Assembly: GCA_051024685.1 (NCBI GenBank)
Contig: JAZHPA010000070.1
Span: 1-10,384 of the forward strand
Origin: UBA12545 sp051024685
GTDB lineage: Bacteria; Bacillota; DSM-521; Neomoorellales; Neomoorellaceae
DNA: 10,384 nt
Direction: 5' to 3'
The notes beneath the pieces were generated by a model. It saw only the letters and a list, made by a program, of their open reading frames with translations. It searched no databases and was not told the DNA's origin. The translations under genes were made by a program, and so were the position numbers. How positions within the stretch are numbered: the stretch's first letter is position 1; each line of letters starts with the position of its first letter. Positions 1 to 6,111 of the stretch are shown here, piece by piece.

Positions 1-24
1 CCAATCGGCGTCCTTGCCGATGGG
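1..24. repeat. Hairpin at the window edge
   Basis: ATCGGC (4-9) pairs perfectly with GCCGAT (16-21) around a 6-nt loop, and further G-C pairing is possible on the outside. It is cut by the window start, so its full extent and role are unknown. No T-run follows on the plus strand, so it does not look like an intrinsic terminator. Confidence 0.4.
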
Positions 25-60
25 CCGGTCTCGGACCTCCTATCCTCGACCCCGCCTCCG

Positions 61-159
61 CTTTCGGCCAAAGCTTACAGCCTGGGCTAGCCGCGAAGGC
101 TTGCTCGCTCGCTTCCAAGCCCAAGCAGGCCTGCCCTGCAAAAAGTGGGGATAACTCAG
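61..159 (-). repeat. Dispersed intergenic repeat, copy 1 (complete, minus orientation)
   Basis: Read on the minus strand, the unit begins CTGAGTTATCCCC, continues through a T5 tract and GCAGGGCAGGCCTG, and then forms a hairpin with arms GCTTG and CAAGC around an AGCGAGCGAG-containing loop. It ends in a region containing the palindrome GGCTAGCC. It matches copy 2 (5727-5823) over about 97 bases with roughly five substitutions and two single-base gaps. It also matches copy 3 (10308-10384). It lies downstream of mbl, outside any gene. The family is not one I can name. It carries no recognisable transposase and no clear terminal inverted repeats. Confidence 0.85.
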
Positions 160-183
160 ACCTGGGGGCAGAGTTATCCCCAC
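145..183. repeat. Perfect 13-bp inverted repeat containing DnaA-box-like cores
   Basis: GTGGGGATAACTC (145-157) is the exact reverse complement of GAGTTATCCCCAC (171-183), with a 13-nt spacer. The left arm is the start of repeat copy 1, so the first 13 bases of the unit have an inverted twin here. Each arm holds TTATCCCCA, one base away from the DnaA box TTATCCACA. It could be an operator, a cruciform, or the remains of two head-to-head repeat units. No T-run follows, so it does not look like a terminator. Confidence 0.7.
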
Positions 184-209
184 CTGGGAGTTCAAGCCTG
201 CCGGCCGGC

Positions 210-235
210 GCCGTCCCGGTCTCTGCCGGGGCGGC
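210..235. repeat. GC-rich 10-bp hairpin downstream of mbl
   Basis: GCCGTCCCGG (210-219) pairs with CCGGGGCGGC (226-235) across a 6-nt loop, with one T-G wobble. It is very stable, but no T-run follows on either strand, so I do not call it an intrinsic terminator. It lies in the gene-free stretch left of mbl. Apart from this hairpin, the one at 337-366 and the repeats, I see nothing else between 184 and 336. Confidence 0.5.
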
Positions 236-336
236 CCGTCCAGGTTTCAAGGGAGCGACTGGATACGGTCGGGAACGGGATTAAACTCGGCAGGGGCAAA
301 AGGACCGTTTCTCAGCCTCCGGCTTCCTGCTCCTTC

Positions 337-366
337 AGCCCTGCGCCCGGCCACCGGGGCAGGGCT
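337..366 (-). terminator. Strong stem-loop at the end of mbl, possible terminator
   Basis: AGCCCTGC (337-344) pairs with GCAGGGCT (359-366). Inside it CCCGG (346-350) pairs with CCGGG (354-358) around a 3-nt loop, with one unpaired base between the two helices. The stem touches the mbl stop codon (366-368). It would be a stable transcript end, but no uridine tract follows on the minus strand. It may therefore protect the 3' end or work with Rho rather than terminate intrinsically. Confidence 0.4.
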
Positions 367-1403
367 TACTGGGAAGAAGGGGATGCCGGTCGTGTCACGT
401 TTCCCTTCAGGGCGTCCAGCATGGTGAGGGCCTTGCCCGTACCGCGGGCCACGCAGAAAACAGGGTCCTCGGCCACATAGACGGGCAGGCCGGTTTCTTC
501 GCTCAAGAGCCTGTCCAGGCCGTGCAGGAGGCTGCCCCCTCCGGTCATGACGATGCCCTTATCCACCAGGTCGGCGGCCAGCTCCGGCGGCGTATGCTCC
601 AGAACTTCCTTTACCGCACCTATTACCTGCCACAGGGGCTCCTGGATGGCCTCAAAAACTTCCTCACAAGTGACGGTGACCGTCTTGGGCAGGCCGGTTA
701 CCAGGTCGCGGCCGCGGATGTCCATCTCCCGGTGGTCCATCTTGCTGGGCAAGTGGGCCGTGCCGATATGTATTTTTAGCTCTTCCGCGCTCCTTTCGCC
801 TATCATGAGGTTTTTCTCCCGCCGGAGGTGGCGGACGATGGCTTCGTCGAACTTGTCCCCGGCCACCCTAATGGATTTGCTGCACACAATACCCCCCAGG
901 GAGAGCACCGCTACATCCGTAGTGCCTCCGCCGATGTCCACCACCATGGAACCGCTGGGCTCCGCAATTTCCAGCCCGGCTCCCAGGGCAGCCGCCACGG
1001 GCTCCTCTATGAGGTGGGCCTCCTTGGCCCCGGCCTGCAGGGCGGCCTGGCGCACAGCCCTTTCCTCCACCCCGGTGACGCCCGAGGGAATGCAGACCAT
1101 GACTCGCGGCTTGATCCAGCTCTTCTGACCGCCGCAGGCCTTGGCAATAAAATAGCGGAGCATACGCTCCGTATAATCATAATCCGCGATGACCCCGTCC
1201 TTTAAGGGCCGCAGAGCAACGATGTTACCCGGGGTGCGCCCCAGCATGCGCCGGGCCTCTTCTCCTACGGCGATAATGCGGCCGCTTTCCCGCTCCAGGG
1301 CCACCACGGAGGGTTCGCTTAAAACAATGCCCCGTCCCTTTACGTACACCTGAACGGTGGCCGTACCCAGGTCGATCCCCAAGTCCTGGCTCAGGCCTAG
1401 CAT
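366..1403 (-). CDS. mbl: Actin-like cell-shape protein Mbl/MreB
   Basis: This 345-residue member of the MreB family is a bacterial actin homologue that forms membrane-bound filaments and guides lateral wall synthesis. The family length is about 330-350. The ATPase signatures are all visible: phosphate-1 IDLGTAT at residues 10-16, the LIEEPVAAALGAG segment at 131-143, phosphate-2 DIGGGTTD at 156-163 and the adenosine motif IVMTGGGSLLHGL at 284-296. It begins at ATG with a GGGGGAG ribosome site about 12 bases upstream. It lies 69 bases downstream of spoIIID. The same spoIIID-mbl pair occurs in Bacillus subtilis, which is why I choose Mbl over MreB. The catalytic core looks intact. The C-terminal tail (about residues 335-345) is low in complexity. 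Confidence 0.95.
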   Translation of the reverse strand: MLGLSQDLGIDLGTATVQVYVKGRGIVLSEPSVVALERESGRIIAVGEEARRMLGRTPGNIVALRPLKDGVIADYDYTERMLRYFIAKACGGQKSWIKPRVMVCIPSGVTGVEERAVRQAALQAGAKEAHLIEEPVAAALGAGLEIAEPSGSMVVDIGGGTTDVAVLSLGGIVCSKSIRVAGDKFDEAIVRHLRREKNLMIGERSAEELKIHIGTAHLPSKMDHREMDIRGRDLVTGLPKTVTVTCEEVFEAIQEPLWQVIGAVKEVLEHTPPELAADLVDKGIVMTGGGSLLHGLDRLLSEETGLPVYVAEDPVFCVARGTGKALTMLDALKGNVTRPASPSSQ

Positions 1404-1472
1404 GGCTTGTATCTTCTCCCCCTCTGCTTTTCTCCCTCCGAAGGAAAATTATGGTCGTGTGTACTTAAAGTA

Positions 1473-1745
1473 TTATTCTGCAAGCAGAGGAGAAATCCTT
1501 TTTTCTTTATATTTTTTTCGTGTAGCTTCTCCTCCCCGGAGGTGCCGCTCGGCCTTATTCTGGTCCAGCACTTGGCGCACTTCCCTGGCCAGTTGTCCGT
1601 CCAACCGCGGCAGGCGCTCCGTTACGTCTTTATGCACGGTGCTCTTGCTTACCGCAAAAACATTAGCCGCCTGCCGTACAGTACAATTGTGCTGTACGAG
1701 GTAGGCGGCTATTTTCAGCACCCGCTCGCGGATGTGGTCCTGCAT
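1473..1745 (-). CDS. spoIIID: Sporulation transcription regulator SpoIIID
   Basis: This small DNA-binding regulator switches on and off many SigE-dependent genes in the mother cell and helps to turn on sigK. From the chosen ATG it has 90 residues, close to the B. subtilis length of about 93. The helix-turn-helix spans roughly residues 21-46 (TVRQAANVFAVSKSTVHKD), followed by TERLP. The C-terminal basic motif RHLRGGEATRKKY is at 68-80. The open frame extends 16 codons further upstream to 1793. I prefer 1745 because AAGGGAGG sits just upstream and the protein then starts MQDHIRER, like its relatives. Its neighbours are spoIIQ upstream (64-base gap) and mbl downstream, the Bacillus order. Confidence 0.95.
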   Translation of the reverse strand: MQDHIRERVLKIAAYLVQHNCTVRQAANVFAVSKSTVHKDVTERLPRLDGQLAREVRQVLDQNKAERHLRGGEATRKKYKEKRISPLLAE

Positions 1746-1809
1746 GGGACAGCCTCCCTTATCCAACTCCGCTATAATTTTATTGGGAGGCAACCCAAAA
1801 AAGACCAGG

Positions 1810-2538
1810 TTATTGCAGGTAAGGCGCGGGATCTACCGTTTTGCCATCTCTTAGCACTTCCAAGTGGAGATGCACCGGTTTGCCCGCCTCCTGCCGGCCG
1901 GGATTGCCCAGGGTGCCCAGGATGTCGCCGGCTTTAACCCGGGCACCTTTGGTTACCTTAATAGAGTCCAGGTTGGCGTAGGCCACCTGGTAGCCATTCC
2001 CCGCATCCACCACCACGCGGTAGCGCCAGTCTTCACTGTATTCCACCAGGGAGACCGTACCGGCGGCCGCGACCCGCACTTCCTCTCCCGGTTTCCCTTC
2101 CAGGTCTAGTCCCGGGTGGAAGCGATAGTCCCCGAAAGCCGGGGCCCAGGCAAAGCCGAAGGCCGTCAGGATCTTCCCTTTCACCGGCCTCAGCAGGGCG
2201 AATTCTTCCTGTTTGGCCGCGGGAGTGTTCTCCTCTTCCGTAGCCGCTGCAGGGTGGGCTCCGCTTTTTCCTTTCAGCTCCTCCGGCACGCTCTCCGCCC
2301 CGCTCAAGGGCTCCCGGGGAAGGGGTTTAGCCACCGCCCCCGCCGGTCCTTCCACGGGAAGAGAGGGCGTCGTCTCCTGCCCTCCCCGGAAGACGACATC
2401 GTTGGTAACCAGATAATAGGCGCCCGCCAAAAGGGCGGCCAGAAAAACTAGATAAAGTCCCCTGCGCTTTAAGAGGCGTCCTACCCGGTCGAGGTGGGCG
2501 GTCCTGCTCCGCAGCAGTTCCCAAAGCTTCTGCCCCAC
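1810..2538 (-). CDS. spoIIQ: SpoIIQ-type M23 (LytM) peptidase-fold membrane protein
   Basis: This forespore membrane protein pairs with mother-cell SpoIIIAH across the engulfment septum to form a channel and hold the membranes together. A basic N-terminus is followed by one transmembrane helix at about residues 27-44, a Pro/Glu-rich linker, and an M23 domain from about 115 to the end. The zinc motifs HPGLD (His141, Asp145) and HLH (His223, His225) are complete, unlike in B. subtilis SpoIIQ. The position that is normally His in the YxHL motif is Asn189. I chose GTG at 2538 because GAGGTGAT lies just upstream. An in-frame ATG at 2568 has no spaced ribosome site and would add 10 residues. Its position between spoIID and spoIIID matches Bacillus. 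Confidence 0.88.
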   Translation of the reverse strand: MGQKLWELLRSRTAHLDRVGRLLKRRGLYLVFLAALLAGAYYLVTNDVVFRGGQETTPSLPVEGPAGAVAKPLPREPLSGAESVPEELKGKSGAHPAAATEEENTPAAKQEEFALLRPVKGKILTAFGFAWAPAFGDYRFHPGLDLEGKPGEEVRVAAAGTVSLVEYSEDWRYRVVVDAGNGYQVAYANLDSIKVTKGARVKAGDILGTLGNPGRQEAGKPVHLHLEVLRDGKTVDPAPYLQ

Positions 2539-2589
2539 ATGTATCACCTCGGCCAGATTCTGCCCCATTTCCTGGCTTTTTATACCATG

Positions 2590-3570
2590 TTACCTTTTCT
2601 CCAGCTTCACTCCCGGGTAATAATGGTACAGGATGTCCATAAAGTTCCGACCTTCCTTGGCCATGCCGTTGGCTCCGTACTGGCTCATACCCACGCCGTG
2701 GCCGTTGCCCACACTTATGAAGGTAATGCGGTCCCCTTCCACCTGCCAGGTGAAGTCGGTGGAGGTGAGATTCAGGAGCTGGCGCAGTTCGGTGGCCTTG
2801 AAGGTCTTATCACCTATCTTTATGGTCTTAATGCGGCCGGTGGGCGTGTATTCCTCCACCTTTATGGCCTGTCCCTTCGGCGGCGTGAGGGCTGCTACAG
2901 GGACGGCCGCGAGGTTAACCCCCAACTTCTGGTCTACTTCCGCGAGGCTCCAGGTGATGGTGTTGCGGAAGCGAGGAGCCTCCCGGTCCCAGGGGGAAGG
3001 CACGCTCTGGAGGTAGGGGATGTCATAGCCCCAGACGGCCTCGGCGCTCTCGGTACGGCCCCCGCTGTTGGAGTGGTACACGGGAACAATGAGCTGGCCC
3101 TGGTAGGTCAGCACCAGGTTCCGTGTAGCCTCCACCGCCTGCTGGATTTTCCGTTGATACCTCAAGGCCCGCCACCACCCGTACCTCTGCCGCAGGGCCT
3201 GCTCGGGTACCCAGGCCTGGCAGTGGGTGGGATCGCTGCAGAGGTCGGCGTTGGGGTGTTTTTCATCCGGTTTAGCCCGCGCCTCCTCCATCTTCTTCAG
3301 GGCATAGGTCCTGGCGGCTACGGCCTGGGCCTTAAGGGCCTCCAGTTCAAAATCCGCCGGCATTTCCCCGGCCACTACGCCTGCCACGTACTCCTCCAGG
3401 GGAAGGGCGCGTATCTCCCCCCGGACGTGGTCGTAAAGGCGAACCAGCCGCTCCTCGGTTTTAACCTCCACCGGCGAGCGCCAAAAACTCACCCCTTTGA
3501 TAATCAAAGAGGGTAAGATAATGACCGCCACGAAGAGTGCCATGAGCAAGAGGCCTAAATACTTGCGCAA
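2590..3570 (-). CDS. spoIID: Stage II sporulation protein D, septal peptidoglycan lytic transglycosylase
   Basis: SpoIID is the mother-cell membrane enzyme that cleaves denuded glycan strands during septal thinning and engulfment, acting with SpoIIM and SpoIIP. The 326-residue protein has an N-terminal membrane anchor (about residues 4-24). The catalytic motif GEMP carries Glu69. A zinc site His105, Cys111, His116, Cys117 has the same spacing as that of Clostridioides difficile SpoIID. HSNSGGRTES (166-175) and GHGVGMSQYGA (290-300) are also present. The start is TTG, with AAAGGGGTGA about 10 bases upstream. The first in-frame ATG would remove half of the membrane anchor. The gene heads the spoIID-spoIIQ-spoIIID-mbl block. 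SigE control is expected, but I do not see a clear SigE promoter upstream. Confidence 0.94.
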   Translation of the reverse strand: MRKYLGLLLMALFVAVIILPSLIIKGVSFWRSPVEVKTEERLVRLYDHVRGEIRALPLEEYVAGVVAGEMPADFELEALKAQAVAARTYALKKMEEARAKPDEKHPNADLCSDPTHCQAWVPEQALRQRYGWWRALRYQRKIQQAVEATRNLVLTYQGQLIVPVYHSNSGGRTESAEAVWGYDIPYLQSVPSPWDREAPRFRNTITWSLAEVDQKLGVNLAAVPVAALTPPKGQAIKVEEYTPTGRIKTIKIGDKTFKATELRQLLNLTSTDFTWQVEGDRITFISVGNGHGVGMSQYGANGMAKEGRNFMDILYHYYPGVKLEKR

Positions 3571-3990
3571 GCAACAGTCACCCCTTTAAGACGCCCTCCC
3601 CTTTAGTTTTTCGCAATTTCCCTGCGGTTCCTGTTTTATCCCCGGTGCTTCCCAGACACTCCCATGCCGGGGATGCCCCTGCAAGTCCCCTCCGGTCCTG
3701 CCGGTTGAAGCCTTAGGGTTTGTCCTACACCATATATACGCAGGCCGGGGTGGCAAAAGAACCCGGCCGATAAAGGCGGTAAACTCGCAAAAATCTGCCT
3801 AGTGAGCCATAAATTACATGCTGAAATGTGATTTTTTCTAAAAATTCTTCTATAGATTTCGTGTTTAAATAAGTTTTAACGGGGGGGTTTAGTTCCTTAT
3901 ACGGGCTGCACCGGTGGCCGCGCCGACTGCCGGCCGACTTTAGCTACCGCTACTAATTTTCGATTTTCGACTTCTCCAGGAGGTGCGTTT
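3571..3990. other. 420-base divergent intergenic region
   Basis: This stretch separates spoIID (leftward) from the LysM hydrolase gene (rightward), and I see no gene in it. Bases 3571-3770 are GC-rich and hold an inverted repeat, GGCCGGG (3743-3749) with CCCGGCC (3762-3768). Bases 3781-3880 are much richer in A and T. They include CATAAATTA at 3808-3816, which resembles a SigK -10, but it is about 180 bases from the gene and has no clear partner. A run of seven G lies at 3881-3887, followed by TATACG at 3899-3904. Promoters for both genes must lie here, but none matches a consensus well enough to call. Confidence 0.5.
3978..3985 (+). promoter_or_regulatory. Strong ribosome binding site of the LysM hydrolase gene
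   Basis: AGGAGGTG lies five bases before the ATG at 3991. It is close to a perfect anti-16S match and fixes the start of this gene. Confidence 0.85.
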
Positions 3991-4995
3991 ATGCGCAAGA
4001 ACGGTCAATTTCGCCTCTTTTTTACGGCCTTTCTCCTCTTCTTTTTACTGGTTCTACCTGTGATGGCCTGGGCCGTCACTTACTACTACGTCGTGCCGGA
4101 GGATTCCTTGTGGCGGATCGCCCAACGCTTTGGAACCACCGTGTCCGATCTCATGGCCGCCAATAATCTAACCGGGGACCTGATTTACCCCGGCCAGACC
4201 CTGGCCGTCCCCGACGGGGCTGCTTCCCCGGCCCCCGATTACCGGCCCCTCAAGGAGCAGATTGAGAATTACCTGGCCGCCCAGCCCGGAACTTACGGGG
4301 TTTATTTCAAGGACTTGATTTCGGGCCAGTCCTTCGGCATCAACGCCGACCTGCCCCTGCCGGCGGCCAGCACCGTCAAGCTCCCGGCAGTCCTCTTCAT
4401 TAACTACCTGGTAGACCAGGGTAAGCTGGACTGGCAGGACAAGCTCACCTACGAGAGCGCCCTTCATTATCAAGGGGGTAGCGGCATCCTCCAGTTCGGC
4501 GTCAAGGACGGGGACCAGTACACCTTGAGGACTTTGACCACCCTGTCCATCACCGTCAGCGACAATATCGCCTACAATATGCTGCGCCACTTTGTCGGGA
4601 AGGAAACCCTAGCCCAGTTTATGCGGCAGCTGGGCGGTCAGACCGTGTTCCCCAACGGGCAGAACTTGAGCACCGCCCGGGACATGGCCACCTATGTCCA
4701 GGCCGCCCTGGACTTCTCCAAGGCCAGTCCCGACGGTCGGCGGCTGCTGGACGATATGGCCAACGGCATCTACAACGAGGGTATACCGGCGCAGATCCCC
4801 GCCGGGATTACCGTGGCCCATAAGGAAGGCTTTATCTGGGGGAGCCCCGGCGATGTGGGGGTAGTCTTCGGCTCCCGTCCCTTCATCGTCACGGTCCTGT
4901 CCCAGGGGGTTGAAGATCCCGACCGGGGCTTCGCCAATATAGCTACCATCGCCAAAATGATGTACGACTACCAGGAAGGCCTGGCCCGGCAGTAA
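3991..4995 (+). CDS. Secreted LysM protein with serine beta-lactamase/transpeptidase-like domain
   Basis: This 334-residue exported wall-binding hydrolase has a signal peptide at residues 1-28, probably cut after AWA. One LysM peptidoglycan-binding domain spans about 31-74. A class A beta-lactamase-like serine hydrolase fold spans about 85-330. The nucleophile motif is STVK (Ser127-Lys130), the second motif is SDN (190-192), and the third is KEG (278-280) where KTG is usual. LSTARDMA (227-234) resembles the class A segment after the omega loop. I see no ExxLN omega-loop glutamate, so true beta-lactam hydrolysis is doubtful. A peptidoglycan or ester hydrolase is more likely. It is the only plus-strand gene here, divergent from spoIID and convergent with divIC, 6 bases apart. 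Specificity and any role in sporulation are unknown. Confidence 0.85.
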   Translation: MRKNGQFRLFFTAFLLFFLLVLPVMAWAVTYYYVVPEDSLWRIAQRFGTTVSDLMAANNLTGDLIYPGQTLAVPDGAASPAPDYRPLKEQIENYLAAQPGTYGVYFKDLISGQSFGINADLPLPAASTVKLPAVLFINYLVDQGKLDWQDKLTYESALHYQGGSGILQFGVKDGDQYTLRTLTTLSITVSDNIAYNMLRHFVGKETLAQFMRQLGGQTVFPNGQNLSTARDMATYVQAALDFSKASPDGRRLLDDMANGIYNEGIPAQIPAGITVAHKEGFIWGSPGDVGVVFGSRPFIVTVLSQGVEDPDRGFANIATIAKMMYDYQEGLARQ

Positions 4996-5011
4996 GGAAA
5001 GCTAATCCTTA
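4993..5011. terminator. Small stem-loop between convergent genes
   Basis: TAAGGA (4993-4998) pairs with TCCTTA (5006-5011) around a 7-nt loop. One arm holds the LysM gene stop codon and the loop holds the divIC stop codon. With only six bases between the genes, this is the only visible structure that could act as a shared 3' end. It is short and has no T-run, so the call is weak. Confidence 0.2.
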
Positions 5012-5274
5012 AACTGGTGCCCCGGGGGAGGCGGTACGTAGGGGGGTACTTCCTCTCCCGGGCGGGCCGGCAGGATAACGGTCTCTCCCTTTTTAATCAA
5101 CCCCAGTTCTTCCCTGGCCACCCGCTCAATATACGCATCGCTGTTCAGCCGGCGGATCTCTTCCTGGAGGCGAGCCTGCTCCTCCAGGAGGGCCGCCTTC
5201 TGCTGGCGGTATGCCTCCAGTTCCTTGTCCACCTGGTGGATTTGCCATTCCAGGTGGATGAAGGCACCGACCAC
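5002..5274 (-). CDS. divIC: Septum formation initiator DivIC/FtsB family, 5' end frame-disrupted
   Basis: DivIC/FtsB proteins are single-pass division proteins that form a coiled-coil complex with FtsL and DivIB at the septum. A heptad-rich coiled coil covers about residues 12-45, followed by the family motif AYIERVAREELGLIKKGE (47-64) and a Pro-rich tail. The listed GTG start at 5274 lies inside the membrane helix and has no ribosome site. The same frame upstream encodes an Arg-rich stretch and the rest of the helix (LPALLVVFGLLY), but has no ATG, GTG or TTG before a stop near 5455. The likely real start, ATG at 5343-5345 with GGAGG upstream, is in another frame. One missing base after it would restore a normal protein. 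Its neighbours match the yabP-yabQ-divIC order of Bacillus. Confidence 0.8.
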   Translation of the reverse strand: MVGAFIHLEWQIHQVDKELEAYRQQKAALLEEQARLQEEIRRLNSDAYIERVAREELGLIKKGETVILPARPGEEVPPYVPPPPGHQFKD

Positions 5275-5359
5275 GTAGAGAAGGCCAAAGACGACCAGCA
5301 GGGCCGGCAGGCGGGACCGCCGGGAGCGGCGGCGTCTTGGAGCATTACTTTTCCCTCCG
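5275..5359 (-). other. Probable true 5' end of divIC, out of frame
   Basis: On the minus strand, GGAGG (5358-5354) is followed 8 bases later by ATG (5345-5343). The first codons read MLQ and then leave the divIC frame. The divIC frame here encodes RRRRSRRSRLPALLVVFGLL, a typical basic N-terminus and membrane helix. Reading one base fewer, for example CAAAGA instead of CAAGA near 5335-5338, joins the two into a complete protein of about 113 residues. This could be a sequencing error in a GC-rich tract, a real mutation, or less likely programmed frameshifting. Confidence 0.6.
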
Positions 5360-5441
5360 ACCTCCAGGTCGACAGCGGTCGGGACCTGGAGCCGGCGGCG
5401 CCGGGCAGGTGAAGTTCTCCAGGGATGAACAGCGTACAGGG

Positions 5442-5672
5442 TTAATCCTCTCCTTCAGGCTCCTGGGCCGCGGGGACTAAAATTTCTCCCGGCAGAACAA
5501 TGACCACCTGATAGCCTTTAGTCCGGGCGCGGTGGTATAGGGTAGCCACGCTGCTGGCGCTTAGGCCCAGCCGCCGGGCTACTTCTTCGTTACCCAATCC
5601 CATCTCTTTCAAGGTTACGACCTGTCTCTCCCGGAAACTGAGCTTCTCCACGCCGCGGATCTCGATCTGCAC
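5442..5672 (-). CDS. Small sigma-70 region 4-like helix-turn-helix protein
   Basis: This 76-residue protein is almost only a helix-turn-helix. Residues 11-50 (LSFRERQVVTLKEMGLGNEEVARRLGLSASSVATLYHRAR) follow the sigma region 4/LuxR pattern, in which RERQVV starts the domain and SASSVATLYHRAR is the recognition helix. A beta-like stretch YQVVIVLPGEILV and an acidic tail follow. There is no region 2, so it cannot act as a stand-alone sigma factor. A DNA-binding regulator is the best guess, with unknown targets. It starts at GTG with AAGGAAGG nine bases upstream. It lies 96 bases upstream of the likely divIC start and probably shares a transcript with it. A 560-base gene-free stretch separates it from yabQ. 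Confidence 0.75.
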   Translation of the reverse strand: MQIEIRGVEKLSFRERQVVTLKEMGLGNEEVARRLGLSASSVATLYHRARTKGYQVVIVLPGEILVPAAQEPEGED

Positions 5673-5726
5673 TGGGGTAAGCCTTCCTTGAGCTGTAAGT
5701 TAAATCCGGGTCTACCTGGCTCCAAG

Positions 5727-5823
5727 CTGAGTTATCTCCGCTTTTTGCAGGGCAGGCCTGCTTGGACTTGAAAGCGAGCGAGCAAGCCTTCGCGGCTAGC
5801 CCAGGCTTTAAGCTTGGCGAAAG
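5727..5823 (+). repeat. Dispersed intergenic repeat, copy 2 (complete, plus orientation)
   Basis: It starts CTGAGTTATCTCC, then has the T5 tract, GCAGGGCAGGCCTG, the GCTTG/CAAGC hairpin with the AGCGAGCGAG loop, and GGCTAGCC. It is nearly identical to copy 1 in inverted orientation. Two of its differences from copy 1 are in the first 15 bases, two are in the hairpin loop, and none is in the stem. It sits just upstream of the HTH gene and downstream of yabQ. Confidence 0.85.
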
Positions 5824-6110
5824 GTGGGAGCAGGCCCGAGGCCATGAGAAACCTGCGGCCGGCAACTGAGGCAGGACGTTTAAATTCTGCCGTGAAGCCT
5901 GCCGTAACCTTGAGCCAAGCGCTTAGTTTGGCCCGCGAGGGAGGCCTTTGCGAGCGCAAGCCAAGCAGGCCTGGGATCAAAACGGGGGATACGTCAGGGC
6001 TCCAGGTCCTTGCGCTTTCCCTCGGGTCGGGCCTCCCGTCCGGCTTAAGGCCGGAGGCAGGCTGGGGTATCGAGCCGCCCCTTCCCCCACGGCGGCCCGG
6101 GAGGCAAGGC
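5824..6110. other. Gene-free, hairpin-rich stretch between yabQ and the HTH gene
   Basis: Apart from the degenerate repeat copy I see no gene here. Open frames crossing the stretch have arginine/proline-rich compositions typical of GC-rich non-coding DNA. Perfect hairpins include TCCGGC (6039-6044) with GCCGGA (6050-6055) and GCCGCC (6074-6079) with GGCGGC (6091-6096). A structured RNA is possible but unproven. Confidence 0.4.
5930..5997 (-). repeat. Degenerate fourth copy of the dispersed repeat, inverted
   Basis: Read on the minus strand from 5997, it begins CTGACGTATCCCC (11 of 13 bases as in the intact unit). A short T tract and CCCAGGCCTGCTTGG follow, and then a shortened hairpin, CTTGCG-CTCGCAA. 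Order and spacing follow the intact copies, but later parts are decayed. Together with copy 2 it makes a loose inverted pair around about 100 bases. The left end is approximate. Confidence 0.5.
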
Positions 6111-6111
6111 G

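Noticed and set aside
145..480. Open frame on the plus strand left of mbl
   Set aside because: It crosses the inverted repeat and hairpins, overlaps the end of mbl, has no ribosome site and gives a low-complexity product with no family resemblance.
547..1128. Long plus-strand frame opposite mbl
   Set aside because: It is antisense to a complete, well-conserved MreB-family gene; its Ser/Arg/Pro-rich product is typical of a shadow frame in GC-rich DNA.
1473..1793. Longer spoIIID start at 1793
   Set aside because: It adds 16 residues absent from known SpoIIID proteins, while the ATG at 1745 has a strong ribosome site and the expected N-terminus.
2494..3516. 340-codon plus-strand frame opposite spoIID
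   Set aside because: It is antisense to spoIID, whose catalytic and zinc motifs are complete. No ribosome site or recognisable domain supports the plus-strand frame.
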